The notes under the pieces were generated by a model. That model did not search any database, had not been told where the DNA came from, and saw only the letters and a list, made by a program, of their open reading frames with translations. Below, piece after piece: positions 24,348 through 33,246 of a stretch of 64,000 nucleotides of DNA; the stretch's first letter is position 1, and the number at the start of each line of letters is the position of its first letter. The stretch is from NCBI GenBank assembly GCA_023388175.1, contig JAEWGT010000005.1, positions 248,001 to 312,000 of the forward strand. Reading direction: 5' to 3'. The stretch is from Pseudomonadota bacterium. GTDB lineage: Bacteria; Pseudomonadota; Alphaproteobacteria; Rhizobiales; Devosiaceae. Both the position numbers and the translations under genes were made by a program.

Positions 24348-25832
24348 ATGACGCGCGTTCTGGTGGTGGATGACGATCCGGTGCAATTGCGGCTCACGGC
24401 GGAAGTCGCCAGCCGCGCCGGGTTCAAGCCCATCACCGCCACCAGCGGTGAACAGGCGCTGGCCATCCTGCGTGACGACCGTCAGGTCGGCGCCATGATT
24501 CTCGATCTGGTCATGCCCGACCTCGACGGCATGGGCGTGCTGGATGTCATGCGCCGCGAAGGCCTGACCACGCCTGTCATCATCCAGACGGCCAATGCCT
24601 CGCTCGAAACCGTCATCTCGGCCATGCGCCAGGGCGCGGCGGATTATTTCGTCAAGCCGGTCGCGCCCGAGCGGCTGATCATCTCCCTGCGCAACGCCAT
24701 GAAGCTCGATGCGCTCGAAACCGCCATCCGCGCCGAACACGCCCGCAAGTCCGGAACCTTCTCCCGCGCCGACATGATTGCATCCGCGCCCGCAATGGCC
24801 CGCGTCCTGTCTCTCTCGGCCAAGGCCGCCAAAAGCACCATTCCGGTGCTGATCGAGGGGGAGACCGGCACCGGCAAGGAATTGATAGCGCGCATCATTC
24901 AGGGTACCGGTGAGCGCGCCGGCAAGCCCTTCGTCACTGTCAATTGCGGCGCCATCCCGTCCAATCTCGTCGAGTCGGTGCTGTTCGGTCACAAGAAGGG
25001 CGCCTTTACCGGTGCCCATGCCGACCAGACCGGCAAATTCGCCGAGGCGCATAACGGCACGATCTTTCTCGACGAGATCGGCGAATTGCCCCTCGATACG
25101 CAGGTCAAGCTGCTGCGCGTCCTGCAGGAAGGGGAAATCGAACCGCTGGGCGCGGTGAAGTCCGAACGGGTGAATGTGCGGGTGATCTCGGCGACCAACC
25201 GGCGCCTGCTCAACCTCGCCAAGTCCGGCGAGTTCCGCGAAGACCTTTACTACCGCCTCAACGTCTTCCCCATCTATGTGCCGCCGCTGCGCGAGCGCCG
25301 GGAAGATCTCGTCAATCTCATTGCCCATTTCATCGCCCGCTTTTCCGCCGAGGCGGGCAAGCGCGTGCTGGGCATCTCGCCCGCCGCCATGGACCTGATC
25401 GCCGCCTATGACTGGCCGGGCAATGTCCGCCAGCTCGAAAACGCCGTCTATCGCGCCATTGTGCTGACCGATGGCGCTTTCCTCGAAATTCAGGATTTTC
25501 CCCAGATCGTGGCGCAATCCGCTGGCCGCGAAGAGGCGCTGCGCACCATCGGTCAGGTGGACATGCCTGCGGCGCCCATCCATATCGACGCCGCGCCCGC
25601 GCGCAGCCGCATCGACCCGGTATTGCCAGCCCTGCAGGACCGCTTCCTCGACGAGACCGGACAATTGCAGGCGCTCGCCCATATCGAGCGCGAAGCCATC
25701 GTCTTCGCCATCGACCACCATGGCGGCCGCATGTCGCGCGTGGCGCGGGCGCTGGGCATTGGCCGCTCGACGTTATACCGCAAGCTGCACGAATATGGCC
25801 TGGCCGAAAGCCTGATCAACGACGCGGCCTGA
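24348..25832 (+). CDS. Sigma-54-dependent response regulator (NtrC family), orphan
   Basis: A 494-residue three-domain activator. Receiver domain residues 1-120, with the phospho-acceptor Asp53 in MILDLVMPD, a Thr/Ala pair and Lys in VKPV. AAA+ domain about 140-370: Walker A GETGTGKE, the sigma-54 contact loop GAFTGA, Walker B GTIFLDEIGELP, and FREDLYYRLNVFPI. C-terminal Fis-type HTH RVARALGIGRSTLYRKL. ATG 24348 begins the receiver domain; the frame open to 24315 is not needed. No histidine kinase is adjacent. A CtrA box upstream suggests cell-cycle-timed expression, as for Caulobacter TacA- or FlbD-type regulators, though I cannot assign it to either. Confidence 0.92.
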   Translation: MTRVLVVDDDPVQLRLTAEVASRAGFKPITATSGEQALAILRDDRQVGAMILDLVMPDLDGMGVLDVMRREGLTTPVIIQTANASLETVISAMRQGAADYFVKPVAPERLIISLRNAMKLDALETAIRAEHARKSGTFSRADMIASAPAMARVLSLSAKAAKSTIPVLIEGETGTGKELIARIIQGTGERAGKPFVTVNCGAIPSNLVESVLFGHKKGAFTGAHADQTGKFAEAHNGTIFLDEIGELPLDTQVKLLRVLQEGEIEPLGAVKSERVNVRVISATNRRLLNLAKSGEFREDLYYRLNVFPIYVPPLRERREDLVNLIAHFIARFSAEAGKRVLGISPAAMDLIAAYDWPGNVRQLENAVYRAIVLTDGAFLEIQDFPQIVAQSAGREEALRTIGQVDMPAAPIHIDAAPARSRIDPVLPALQDRFLDETGQLQALAHIEREAIVFAIDHHGGRMSRVARALGIGRSTLYRKLHEYGLAESLINDAA

Positions 25833-25933
25833 CGTGGAAATGTGAATGGGGAATGCGCCGTTAACCGTGTTCCTTACCGCCGCCTTAACAGTTTGGGTTG
25901 ATTTTGAGCCCGAATGTTAACCGCGAGGCCATC

Positions 25934-26605
25934 ATGAACCGCTTCGGCATTGCGCTAGTCGCCGCTCTTTCCCTGTCCACCGCCGCACAGGCCGCTGATC
26001 TCAGCTGGGCCAATAGCGGCGGATCGTCCAATCTCTATTCTCCGGTCAGCGCCGCGCAGTGGACCGGCTTCTATGCCGGCGTCTCGGGCGGCCATGGCTG
26101 GGGCACGGTCTCCACCACCCCCGCCAATCCCGGCGGCACCATCGACAACAATTCCAACGGTTGGACGCTGGGCGGCCAGGTTGGCTACAATGTCGATATG
26201 GGCGGCTTCGTGCTCGGTGGTGAAGCCGATCTGCAATGGGCCAATATCGGCTATTCCGAGCCCATCGCCGGCGGCACATTTACCGCTCGCACCGACATGT
26301 TCGGCACCCTGCGCGCCCGTGCCGGCGTACCGATCGGTCAGGTCATGCCCTATGGCACGGTCGGCGTTGCCTATGGCCGCGGCTCGATCACCGAGGATAC
26401 CGGCTTCACCTCCACTCAGACGGCCAACCATTTCGGCTGGACTGCCGGTGTGGGCCTTGAGGCACAGGCCACCGCCAACCTCTCGCTCAAGGCCGAATAT
26501 CTCTATGTCGACCTCGGCTCGCAGTCCTATAACCTGCCTGGCGCCAACCGCGATATCGGCCAGCGCTTCGGCGTGATCCGCGCCGGCGTGAACTACAAGT
26601 TCTGA
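25934..26605 (+). CDS. Outer-membrane beta-barrel protein (Omp25/RopB-like)
   Basis: A 223-residue exported protein. The signal peptide MNRFGIALVAALSLSTAAQA cleaves before ADLSW. The mature part starts with a WTGFYAGVSGGHGWG motif, has alternating amphipathic strands (GGQVGYNVDMGGFVLGGEADLQWANIGYS) and ends GVNYKF, a terminal Phe for barrel assembly. This is the eight-strand OmpW/Omp25 group abundant in Rhizobiales envelopes, with a structural or permeability role. A hairpin GGCGCGGC/GCCGCGCC follows the stop (26616-26637) without a T tract. Confidence 0.86.
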   Translation: MNRFGIALVAALSLSTAAQAADLSWANSGGSSNLYSPVSAAQWTGFYAGVSGGHGWGTVSTTPANPGGTIDNNSNGWTLGGQVGYNVDMGGFVLGGEADLQWANIGYSEPIAGGTFTARTDMFGTLRARAGVPIGQVMPYGTVGVAYGRGSITEDTGFTSTQTANHFGWTAGVGLEAQATANLSLKAEYLYVDLGSQSYNLPGANRDIGQRFGVIRAGVNYKF

Positions 26606-26774
26606 TCCCGGATCAGGCGCGGCGTTGCAGCCGCGCCACAAACCTCCTTCACAAAGCTGCGAGCAATTGCTCCGGTTAAGGTTTGCGGTTTATTGAGAGT
26701 CTGCGGCGTGGCCTGGAACGGGCCGGATTCGGCCCCACCGCCTTGCCACATCCGATACGCGGCAAGGAGCAGGA

Positions 26775-28475
26775 ATGAACAAGTTCGTGGTTGGTGTGGT
26801 CGCCCTTTTCGCTGCCACCACCCTGGCGCATCCGGCAATGGCCCAGCAGGCCGTCGCGGCCCTCGAAGCCAGTCGCGTCGTCATCGCTCCCCCGCAAAGC
26901 GCCATTGCACGCACCATCAAGGATGGCCTGTCCGCCGCTTATTATGGCAGCCGCGCGGGAACACCGTCCCATGAGGATGCCCAGCGCCTCTACTTCCTTT
27001 ATGGCGAACGCTATTTCGAGCCGATCTGGCTGACAGAAGACAAGGCGGGCAAGATCGCCTTCTCCCCGTCGGCCGACAAGATCATCGACCTTTTCCGCAA
27101 TGCCGCCAGCGAAGGCCTGCGGCCCGAGGATTATCTCACCGCCGCCATCGATCTCAAAAGCGTTCCTGACAACGGCATGGCCCTGGCAGGGCTCGAAACC
27201 GCATTTTCGGCGGCGGTGATGCGCTATGCCAACCACATCCACAATGGCCGCATCCGCCCGCAATCGGTCACCGAGAATTTCGACATCAAGGCCAAGCCCA
27301 TCAACGAGGCCGCCCTGCTCGAACGCCTCGCCGCCAGCAATGACCCGGCGGCCATCCTCGCAGAGCTCGAACCCCGCCATCCCGAATTCCTGGCTCTGAA
27401 GACAGCGCTCGCCAATTTCGCCGATACCAGCGCCGAACGGCCTGCCCCCATCGACGACGGCCCGGTATTGCGGCCCGGCAATTCCGACGCTCGCCTGCCC
27501 GCCATCCGCGAGCGGCTCAAGCTGCCCGCCTCCGCCTCGACCGCCTATGACGCGGCCACCGTCACCGCCGTCAAGGACTTCCAGCAGAACGAGGGTCTTG
27601 AGGTCGACGGCATTATCGGCGCCGCCACCATCGCCGCTTTCAATGGCGGCGCGGCCACACGGCGCGAAGACATCATCGCCAATATGGAACGCTGGCGCTG
27701 GATGCCCTCGGATCTCGGCGACTTCAACGTCTTCGTCAACATTCCCGAATTCCGTCTCGCCATCAATCGGGGCGGCAAAGAGGAATATACGACCCGCGTC
27801 GTCGTCGGCACCACCAAGAACCAGACGCCGATCTTCTCGGACAATATCCGCCATGTGGTGGTGAACCCCTATTGGAACGTACCCTCCTCGATCATTCGTG
27901 GCGAGATCGCGCCGGCCGTGATGCGCAATCCCGGCTATACCGACAGCCAGAACATGGATCTGCTCTATAACGGCACCGCCGTGAGCCCCTGGCAGGTGGA
28001 CTGGAGCCAGGTATCGACGACCAATTTCCCCTTCCGCGTGCGCCAGCGGCCCGGTCCGGGCAATGCACTGGGTCAGGTGAAATTCCTCTTCCCCAACAAG
28101 CATGATGTCTATCTGCACGATACCCCGTCAAAGGCGCTGTTCTCGCGCTCCTATCGCGCCTTCAGCCATGGTTGTGTCCGCGTTCAGGACCCCTTCGCCT
28201 TCGCAGATGCGCTGATGGCCAATGAGCCCAATATTTCCCGCGCCTCGCTGGAAGCCATGTTCGGACCCAGCGAGAAATGGGTAAACCCGCAGACCCAGAT
28301 TCCGGTGCATCTGGCCTATTTCACCCTGCGCGTCGATGCCGACGGCACGATCCGCAATTTCGGTGACGTCTATGGCCACAACGAAGCCCTGATCGCCGCC
28401 ATGGGTCTCAAAACCCAGGCCGCCCCGGCCATCGTGGCCAATGCCGAAACGGTGCCGGACGAGCTTTCGCCCTGA
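26775..28475 (+). CDS. L,D-transpeptidase (YcbB/LdtD type)
   Basis: A 566-residue periplasmic enzyme that makes 3-3 (meso-DAP to meso-DAP) cross-links in peptidoglycan. A Sec signal peptide (cleaved near AMAQ) is followed by a scaffold domain, a peptidoglycan-binding helix bundle (TVTAVKDFQQNEGLEVDGIIGAATIAAFN, about 260-290) and the YkuD catalytic domain. Its signature is HDTPSKALFSRSYRAFSHGCVRV, with catalytic Cys467. The size and the inserted capping loop near NVPSSIIRGEIAPAVM match E. coli LdtD rather than small Ldts. The next gene encodes a MepK-like endopeptidase, repeating the ycbB-ycbK order of enterobacteria. Confidence 0.9.
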   Translation: MNKFVVGVVALFAATTLAHPAMAQQAVAALEASRVVIAPPQSAIARTIKDGLSAAYYGSRAGTPSHEDAQRLYFLYGERYFEPIWLTEDKAGKIAFSPSADKIIDLFRNAASEGLRPEDYLTAAIDLKSVPDNGMALAGLETAFSAAVMRYANHIHNGRIRPQSVTENFDIKAKPINEAALLERLAASNDPAAILAELEPRHPEFLALKTALANFADTSAERPAPIDDGPVLRPGNSDARLPAIRERLKLPASASTAYDAATVTAVKDFQQNEGLEVDGIIGAATIAAFNGGAATRREDIIANMERWRWMPSDLGDFNVFVNIPEFRLAINRGGKEEYTTRVVVGTTKNQTPIFSDNIRHVVVNPYWNVPSSIIRGEIAPAVMRNPGYTDSQNMDLLYNGTAVSPWQVDWSQVSTTNFPFRVRQRPGPGNALGQVKFLFPNKHDVYLHDTPSKALFSRSYRAFSHGCVRVQDPFAFADALMANEPNISRASLEAMFGPSEKWVNPQTQIPVHLAYFTLRVDADGTIRNFGDVYGHNEALIAAMGLKTQAAPAIVANAETVPDELSP

Positions 28476-28573
28476 TCGCAGGTTAACCCCGCATTCACAC
28501 TTTCGCCTTGGTTGTGCCCGTTTTTACGCTTAATAACGAAGCTGTGAGCGGGGGGAGAGCCTGTTCACATCTG

Positions 28574-28610
28574 GTTAGCGTTAAGAATATCGATCGATTT
28601 TAGCGCTAAC
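28574..28610. promoter_or_regulatory. Long inverted repeat before the mepK-like gene
   Basis: GTTAGCGTTAA (28574-28584) and its inverted copy TTAGCGCTAAC (28600-28610, one mismatch) surround a perfect inner palindrome ATCGATCGAT (28589-28598). The ATG of the next gene is 14 bases away. The position suits an operator or a leader structure; no regulator is recognised. Confidence 0.45.
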
Positions 28611-28623
28611 GTCCGACCATATT

Positions 28624-30324
28624 ATGCAAGTGAACCGGGCAGAGTTTGGCGTGACGGTCTCGACTAATTTTATCCGGCGGAATCCTGTGCGGCTGCTTGC
28701 GGCGGCAGTTGTGGCTTTTTCCGCCCTGTTTTTCGCGGCGCTGCCGGCGGCTTCCGCCAATGAGCGCGCCCTTTATCTCTACTATACCCACACCAAGGAA
28801 ACCGCGCGCATCGTCTTCAAGCGCAATGGGCAATATGTCCAGTCGGGCCTGAGGGAACTCAACGTCTTCCTGCGCGACTGGCGCCGCAATGAGCCGGCCA
28901 ATATGGACCCGCGCCTGTTCGACCTTGTCTGGGAAGTCTATCAGGAAGTCGGCGGCACCCAGCCGATCAATGTGGTCTCCGCCTACCGTTCGCCCGCAAC
29001 CAATGCCATGCTGGCGTCCAATTCCTCCGGCGTTGCCGAGAATTCCCAGCATATGCGCGGCACCGCCATGGACTTCTTCATTCCCGGCGTGCCGCTCAAT
29101 CGCCTGCGCGCCGTGGCCATGAAGAAGCAGGTCGGCGGCGTCGGTTTCTACCCCACTTCGGGCAGCCCTTTCGTGCATCTGGATACCGGTTCGGTACGCG
29201 CCTGGCCGCGCATGACCCGTGCTCAGCTCAAGGAACTGTTCCCCGACGGCAAGACCATGCATGTCCCCACCGATGGCAAGCCGCTGTCGCAGGAGGGCTA
29301 CCAGATCGCCATGGCCGAATGGAAACGCTGCCACGCCTATCCCTGCAATGGCTCCAGTTCAGGCACGCAGGTGGCCAGCTCGGGTGGCTCCGGCCGCACC
29401 CTGATGGACGTTCTGTTCGGTGGCAATGACAATCAGCAGGCCGCTCCAGCCGTCGCTGCCGCACCCGCGCCCCAGATGCAGACCGCCGCACTGGCGCCGC
29501 AACAGGCGACACGCATAGCGCCAGTCATGCCCTCGCCCCGCCCCGCCGATCTGGGTGGCGCGCCCGCCGTCGCCGCCGTGGCGGCCGCCCCCGCAGAACC
29601 GGCCCTGCCGTTCGGCACGACCGGCAGCGCCCCGCTGACACCCGAAGAACTGGGACAGGTTCAGCTTGCCAGCATCACCCTGCCCGTGGCCATGCCCGAC
29701 GACCTGCGCAGCCAGCGCGCATCGGCCCTGCCCTCCGGCGATGCGGTCACCGCCATTGCCGCCCTGTCGCCCACGCTGCCGACGCCCCGGATCATCATGA
29801 CCGATCCGCCGGCCGACATCCTGACGGCCTATGCTCCGGCCAATGCAGCCGAAGCGGGCCCGCAGAATGCCATTGATGCCATTCTGGCCGGAACCACCAA
29901 TGCCGGGCTGCGCCTGCCCGGCATGCCAACCCCGATCAGTGCAGCCACCGGCCTGCGCACCGCCTCGCTTGGCGGCCAGACGACCGACCCGATGGCGGGG
30001 CTGTTCAACCAGACCTTCGGCGCCACCACCGCCGCTGGCACCGATACACTGGCTGACGCGCTTGCCCAGCATGTCGCCAGCCGCGCGCCGGGCAGCCAGA
30101 TGCGCAATCGCGATCTGGTTGCGCCCGATCTTGACCATGCCGCTGATATTTTCACCGCACCCGTTGCGCTCAATTCCAGCCATTTCGCGGTGATCTTCAA
30201 CCATGACGAGGCCGATTTCGATCCGGCCCCGGAAATGGGCCGCCATGTGCTTGTCAAAAGCGTGGGCAATAGCGGTCCGGGCCTGATGCGCTCGCCATTC
30301 TCGCTTCCGACCATGACCAACTAG
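28624..30324 (+). CDS. MepK/YcbK-like murein endopeptidase (DUF882) with long Ala/Pro-rich tail
   Basis: Signal-anchor or signal peptide (NPVRLLAAAVVAFSALFFAALPAASA), then a DUF882 peptidase M15-like domain (about residues 46-215). Zinc-site motifs are SAYRSPATNAML, NSQHMRGTAMDFF and SPFVHLDTG, as in E. coli MepK, which cuts the 3-3 cross-links made by LdtD. The remaining 330 residues are Ala/Pro/Thr-rich and low in complexity, with a conserved-looking end HFAVIFNHDEADFDP. The usual family length is near 180-200, so the tail is a large extension. It follows the L,D-transpeptidase gene and likely balances its activity. Confidence 0.86.
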   Translation: MQVNRAEFGVTVSTNFIRRNPVRLLAAAVVAFSALFFAALPAASANERALYLYYTHTKETARIVFKRNGQYVQSGLRELNVFLRDWRRNEPANMDPRLFDLVWEVYQEVGGTQPINVVSAYRSPATNAMLASNSSGVAENSQHMRGTAMDFFIPGVPLNRLRAVAMKKQVGGVGFYPTSGSPFVHLDTGSVRAWPRMTRAQLKELFPDGKTMHVPTDGKPLSQEGYQIAMAEWKRCHAYPCNGSSSGTQVASSGGSGRTLMDVLFGGNDNQQAAPAVAAAPAPQMQTAALAPQQATRIAPVMPSPRPADLGGAPAVAAVAAAPAEPALPFGTTGSAPLTPEELGQVQLASITLPVAMPDDLRSQRASALPSGDAVTAIAALSPTLPTPRIIMTDPPADILTAYAPANAAEAGPQNAIDAILAGTTNAGLRLPGMPTPISAATGLRTASLGGQTTDPMAGLFNQTFGATTAAGTDTLADALAQHVASRAPGSQMRNRDLVAPDLDHAADIFTAPVALNSSHFAVIFNHDEADFDPAPEMGRHVLVKSVGNSGPGLMRSPFSLPTMTN

Positions 30325-30469
30325 GCGCGGCAGGCTTCGGTCTGCCTCGCAAAAGCCGGAATGACCCGCTTCAACCGCGCTCGCCCGCCCGGGCATGGCC
30401 CGGCACCATTGCCAAGCCGGAAGCCGGGGCATAAACAGGGCGGAAGACCAGTCAATCAAGAGGCCCGAC

Positions 30470-32398
30470 TTGGCCGAACGCCCCCAGACGCCGCTGCTCG
30501 ATACCGTAAACACCCCGGCTGACCTGCGCGCCTTGCCGCGAGAGGATCTGGCCCAGCTTGCCGGCGAATTGCGCACCGAAATGATCGACGCCGTCTCGGT
30601 GACGGGCGGTCATCTGGGCGCGGGTCTCGGCGTGGTCGAACTGACTGTGGCCCTGCATGCGGTCTTCGACACGCCCCATGACCGGATCATCTGGGATGTC
30701 GGGCATCAGGCCTATCCTCACAAGATTCTGACCGGCCGCCGCGACCGCATCCGCACCCTGCGCCAGAAGAACGGCCTGTCCGGCTTCACCCGCCGCGCCG
30801 AAAGCGAATACGATCCGTTCGGGGCAGGACATTCATCCACCTCGATCTCCGCCGGCCTCGGCATGGCGGTGGCGAGCGAGCATCTGGAAACTCCGCGCAA
30901 TGTCATCGCCGTCATCGGCGACGGCGCGATGTCAGCGGGCATGGCCTATGAAGCGATGAACAATGCCGGCGCCATGGATGCCCGGCTTATCGTCATTCTC
31001 AACGACAATGACATGTCCATCGCCCCACCCACCGGGGCGCTGCGCACCTACCTGGCCCAGTTGGTATCCGGCCCGGTCTATCGCGGCACCCGCGAAGCGG
31101 CCAAGAACATTGTCCACAAACTGCCGCCATTCCTGCACGAGCCCGCACGCAAGACCGAGGAATTTGCCCGTTCCTTCTTCACCGGCGGCACGCTGTTCGA
31201 GGAACTGGGCTTCTACTATGTCGGCCCGATCGACGGGCATAACCTCGAAGACCTGATCTCGATCCTCGAAAATGTCCGCGACTTTGGCAATGGCCCGATC
31301 CTGGTCCACGCCGTGACCAAGAAGGGCAAGGGCTACGCGCCTGCCGAAAAGTCCGCCGACAAATATCATGGCGTCTCCAAGTTCAACGTCATCACTGGCG
31401 CGCAGTCCAAGGCCCCGTCCAATGCGCCCTCCTACACCTCGGTCTTTGCGTCATCGCTGATTCAGGAGGCCGAAGCCGATCCGCGCATCGTCGCCATCAC
31501 CGCCGCCATGCCCTCGGGTACCGGGCTCGACAAATTCGCCGAACTGTTCCCCAGCCGCATCTATGATACAGGCATCGCCGAACAGCATGCGGTGACCTTT
31601 GCCGCCGGCATGGCCAGCGAAGGCATGAAGCCCTTCTGCGCCATCTACTCGACTTTCCTGCAGCGCGCCTATGATCAGGTCGTGCATGACGTGGCCATTC
31701 AGGGCCTGCCGGTGCGTTTCGCCATCGACAGGGCGGGCTATGTCGGCGCCGATGGTCCCACCCATGCCGGCAATTACGACAATGCCTATCTGGGAGCCAT
31801 TCCGGGCATCGTGCAGATGGCTGCGGCCGACGAAGCCGAGTTGCGCCATATGGTGGCGACCGCCGCCGCCTATGACAATGGCCCCATTTCCTTCCGCTAT
31901 CCGCGCGGCGACGGCATGGGCGTCGATATGCCTTCGCGCGGCGAAATCCTGCCGATCGGCAAGGGCCGCATCGTCCGTCAGGGCACGACGATTGCCCTGC
32001 TCTCCTATGGCACGCGGCTGGGCGAAGTCCTCGCCGCCGCCGACCGGCTGGCTGCACTCGGCTTCAACCCCACCGTGGCCGATGCCCGCTTCCTCAAGCC
32101 GCTGGACGAAGAGCTGATCGCCCGATTGGCGCAGAGCCATGATGTTCTCATATCGACCGAAGAGGGCGGCCTGGGTGGCTTTGGCAGCCATGTCGCCACT
32201 TTCCTCGCCAGCAATGGTCTGCTCGATGGCAAGCTGCGATTCCGCCCGCTGATGATCCCCGACACTTTCGTCGAGCATTCAAGCCAGAACGACATGTATG
32301 CCGAGGCCGGTCTTGACCGCGCCGGCATCGTGCAGACGGCGCTGGCGACGCTTGGCTATGATCAGGCGGCGCTGAACGCGGCATTGGCCAAGGTCTAG
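30470..32398 (+). CDS. dxs: 1-deoxy-D-xylulose-5-phosphate synthase
   Basis: A 642-residue thiamine-pyrophosphate enzyme that starts the MEP isoprenoid pathway from pyruvate and glyceraldehyde-3-phosphate. Motifs are VTGGHLGAGLGVVELTVALH, WDVGHQAYPHKILTGRRD, the TPP/Mg site IGDGAMSAGMAYEAMNNAG...LNDNDMSI, and the transketolase C half TFAAGMASEGMKPFCAIYSTFLQRAYDQ with DGPTHAG. TTG at 30470 is chosen because AAGAGG precedes it and it yields the usual RPQTPLLDTVNTPADLR N-terminus; an ATG at 30395 would add 25 atypical residues. Its TPP need links it loosely to the thiamine genes at the left. Confidence 0.95.
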   Translation: MAERPQTPLLDTVNTPADLRALPREDLAQLAGELRTEMIDAVSVTGGHLGAGLGVVELTVALHAVFDTPHDRIIWDVGHQAYPHKILTGRRDRIRTLRQKNGLSGFTRRAESEYDPFGAGHSSTSISAGLGMAVASEHLETPRNVIAVIGDGAMSAGMAYEAMNNAGAMDARLIVILNDNDMSIAPPTGALRTYLAQLVSGPVYRGTREAAKNIVHKLPPFLHEPARKTEEFARSFFTGGTLFEELGFYYVGPIDGHNLEDLISILENVRDFGNGPILVHAVTKKGKGYAPAEKSADKYHGVSKFNVITGAQSKAPSNAPSYTSVFASSLIQEAEADPRIVAITAAMPSGTGLDKFAELFPSRIYDTGIAEQHAVTFAAGMASEGMKPFCAIYSTFLQRAYDQVVHDVAIQGLPVRFAIDRAGYVGADGPTHAGNYDNAYLGAIPGIVQMAAADEAELRHMVATAAAYDNGPISFRYPRGDGMGVDMPSRGEILPIGKGRIVRQGTTIALLSYGTRLGEVLAAADRLAALGFNPTVADARFLKPLDEELIARLAQSHDVLISTEEGGLGGFGSHVATFLASNGLLDGKLRFRPLMIPDTFVEHSSQNDMYAEAGLDRAGIVQTALATLGYDQAALNAALAKV

Positions 32399-32476
32399 GC
32401 GCATCCGCTCACCGGTTTTCACACTTTGTTGAGAAATGTGGCGTTTGCTGTCGGCACTGTCACATGGAGGCCTTGG

Positions 32477-32698
32477 ATGGCCATTTCCAGTATTTCCATT
32501 GCCGCGACCGGCATGCAGCGGGCGTCGGCTCAGCTTGAGCACAGCGCCGGCCGCATTGCGCGTTTCGGGGCGGAGGACGTCGACCTGACCAACGAAATGG
32601 TCAACGTCCTCCACGCCAAAAACGACTTCAAGGCCAATGCCAAAGTGGCGGAAGCCGCCCGCGACATGTCCAAAGCCCTGCTCGACATTCTGGTCTGA
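32477..32698 (+). CDS. Mini flagellar-rod-like protein (N- and C-terminal rod motifs only)
   Basis: A 73-residue protein. SISIAATGMQRASAQLEHSAGRIARF resembles the N-terminal helix of FlgB/FlgC/FlgG-type rod and hook proteins. DVDLTNEMVNVLHAKNDFKANAKVAEAARDMSKALLDIL closely follows the Flg_bbr_C motif. The middle domain is missing, so the two helices that form the axial coiled coil are fused directly. ATG 32477 follows GGAGG by 6 bases. It is solitary, with no flagellar genes nearby, between dxs and gapR. A strong terminator follows. Function unknown. Confidence 0.75.
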   Translation: MAISSISIAATGMQRASAQLEHSAGRIARFGAEDVDLTNEMVNVLHAKNDFKANAKVAEAARDMSKALLDILV

Positions 32699-32708
32699 CG
32701 CGCAAATA

Positions 32709-32735
32709 AAAACTCCCGCCGAAGCGGGAGTTTTT
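32709..32735. terminator. Bidirectional terminator between the rod-like gene and gapR
   Basis: AAAAACTCCCGC-CGAA-GCGGGAGTTTTT, a clean stem with A and T tracts on both sides, serving both convergent genes. Confidence 0.92.
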
Positions 32736-32753
32736 GTTCCAGTTGATGACGGC

Positions 32754-33017
32754 TCAGCGCTCCGGCGGCGCCTCGACCATGCCCAGCGCCGACATATAGA
32801 GCTCCAGCAGCGCTTCCTGCTCCATGCGCTCATTGGCATCCTGCTTGCGGATGGTCACGATCTTGCGCAGGATCTTGGTGTCAAAACCATTTCCTTTGGC
32901 CTCGGCATAGATTTCCTTGATATCGGCGGCGATGGCCGCTTTTTCTTCTTCCATCCGCTCGATGCGCTCGATGAAAGCGCGGAGCTGATCCTGCGCGACG
33001 CTGTCCTCAACGGCCAT
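32754..33017 (-). CDS. gapR: GapR family nucleoid-associated protein (DUF2312/UPF0335)
   Basis: An 87-residue helical protein. The core DQLRAFIERIERMEEEKAAIAADIKEIYAEAKGNGFDTKILRKIVTIRKQD is the DUF2312 signature. Caulobacter GapR (89 residues) encircles overtwisted, A+T-rich DNA ahead of replication forks and polymerases and aids topoisomerases; that role is transferred by family. It is a single gene with its own terminator. It is the third Caulobacter-type cell-cycle protein in this window, with TrcR and RcdA. Confidence 0.92.
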   Translation of the reverse strand: MAVEDSVAQDQLRAFIERIERMEEEKAAIAADIKEIYAEAKGNGFDTKILRKIVTIRKQDANERMEQEALLELYMSALGMVEAPPER

Positions 33018-33246
33018 GGCAAACCTCTTAACCTTTGGCCCGCCTGGCGGACCTGAAAACCTTTGAAACCCTCGCGCCCCATCAACCCCAAGCGTGTTCC
33101 GGGTTCAACCCCTTTATGGGCCAATCCACATGCTGGCATGCGCGGGCGCGGCCCCTGCGGCCGAGCATACCCGCATTTCCGTCACAGAGCGTCATTAGCC
33201 ATTGACCTCCATCCCGCCATCGGCTCAAACAGGGGCAATTCCGTTC

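Noticed and set aside
25860..25895. Several TTAA motifs before the outer-membrane protein gene
   Set aside because: Spacing between TTAA and the next TTA-type half is 9 bases or more, not the 7 needed for CtrA.
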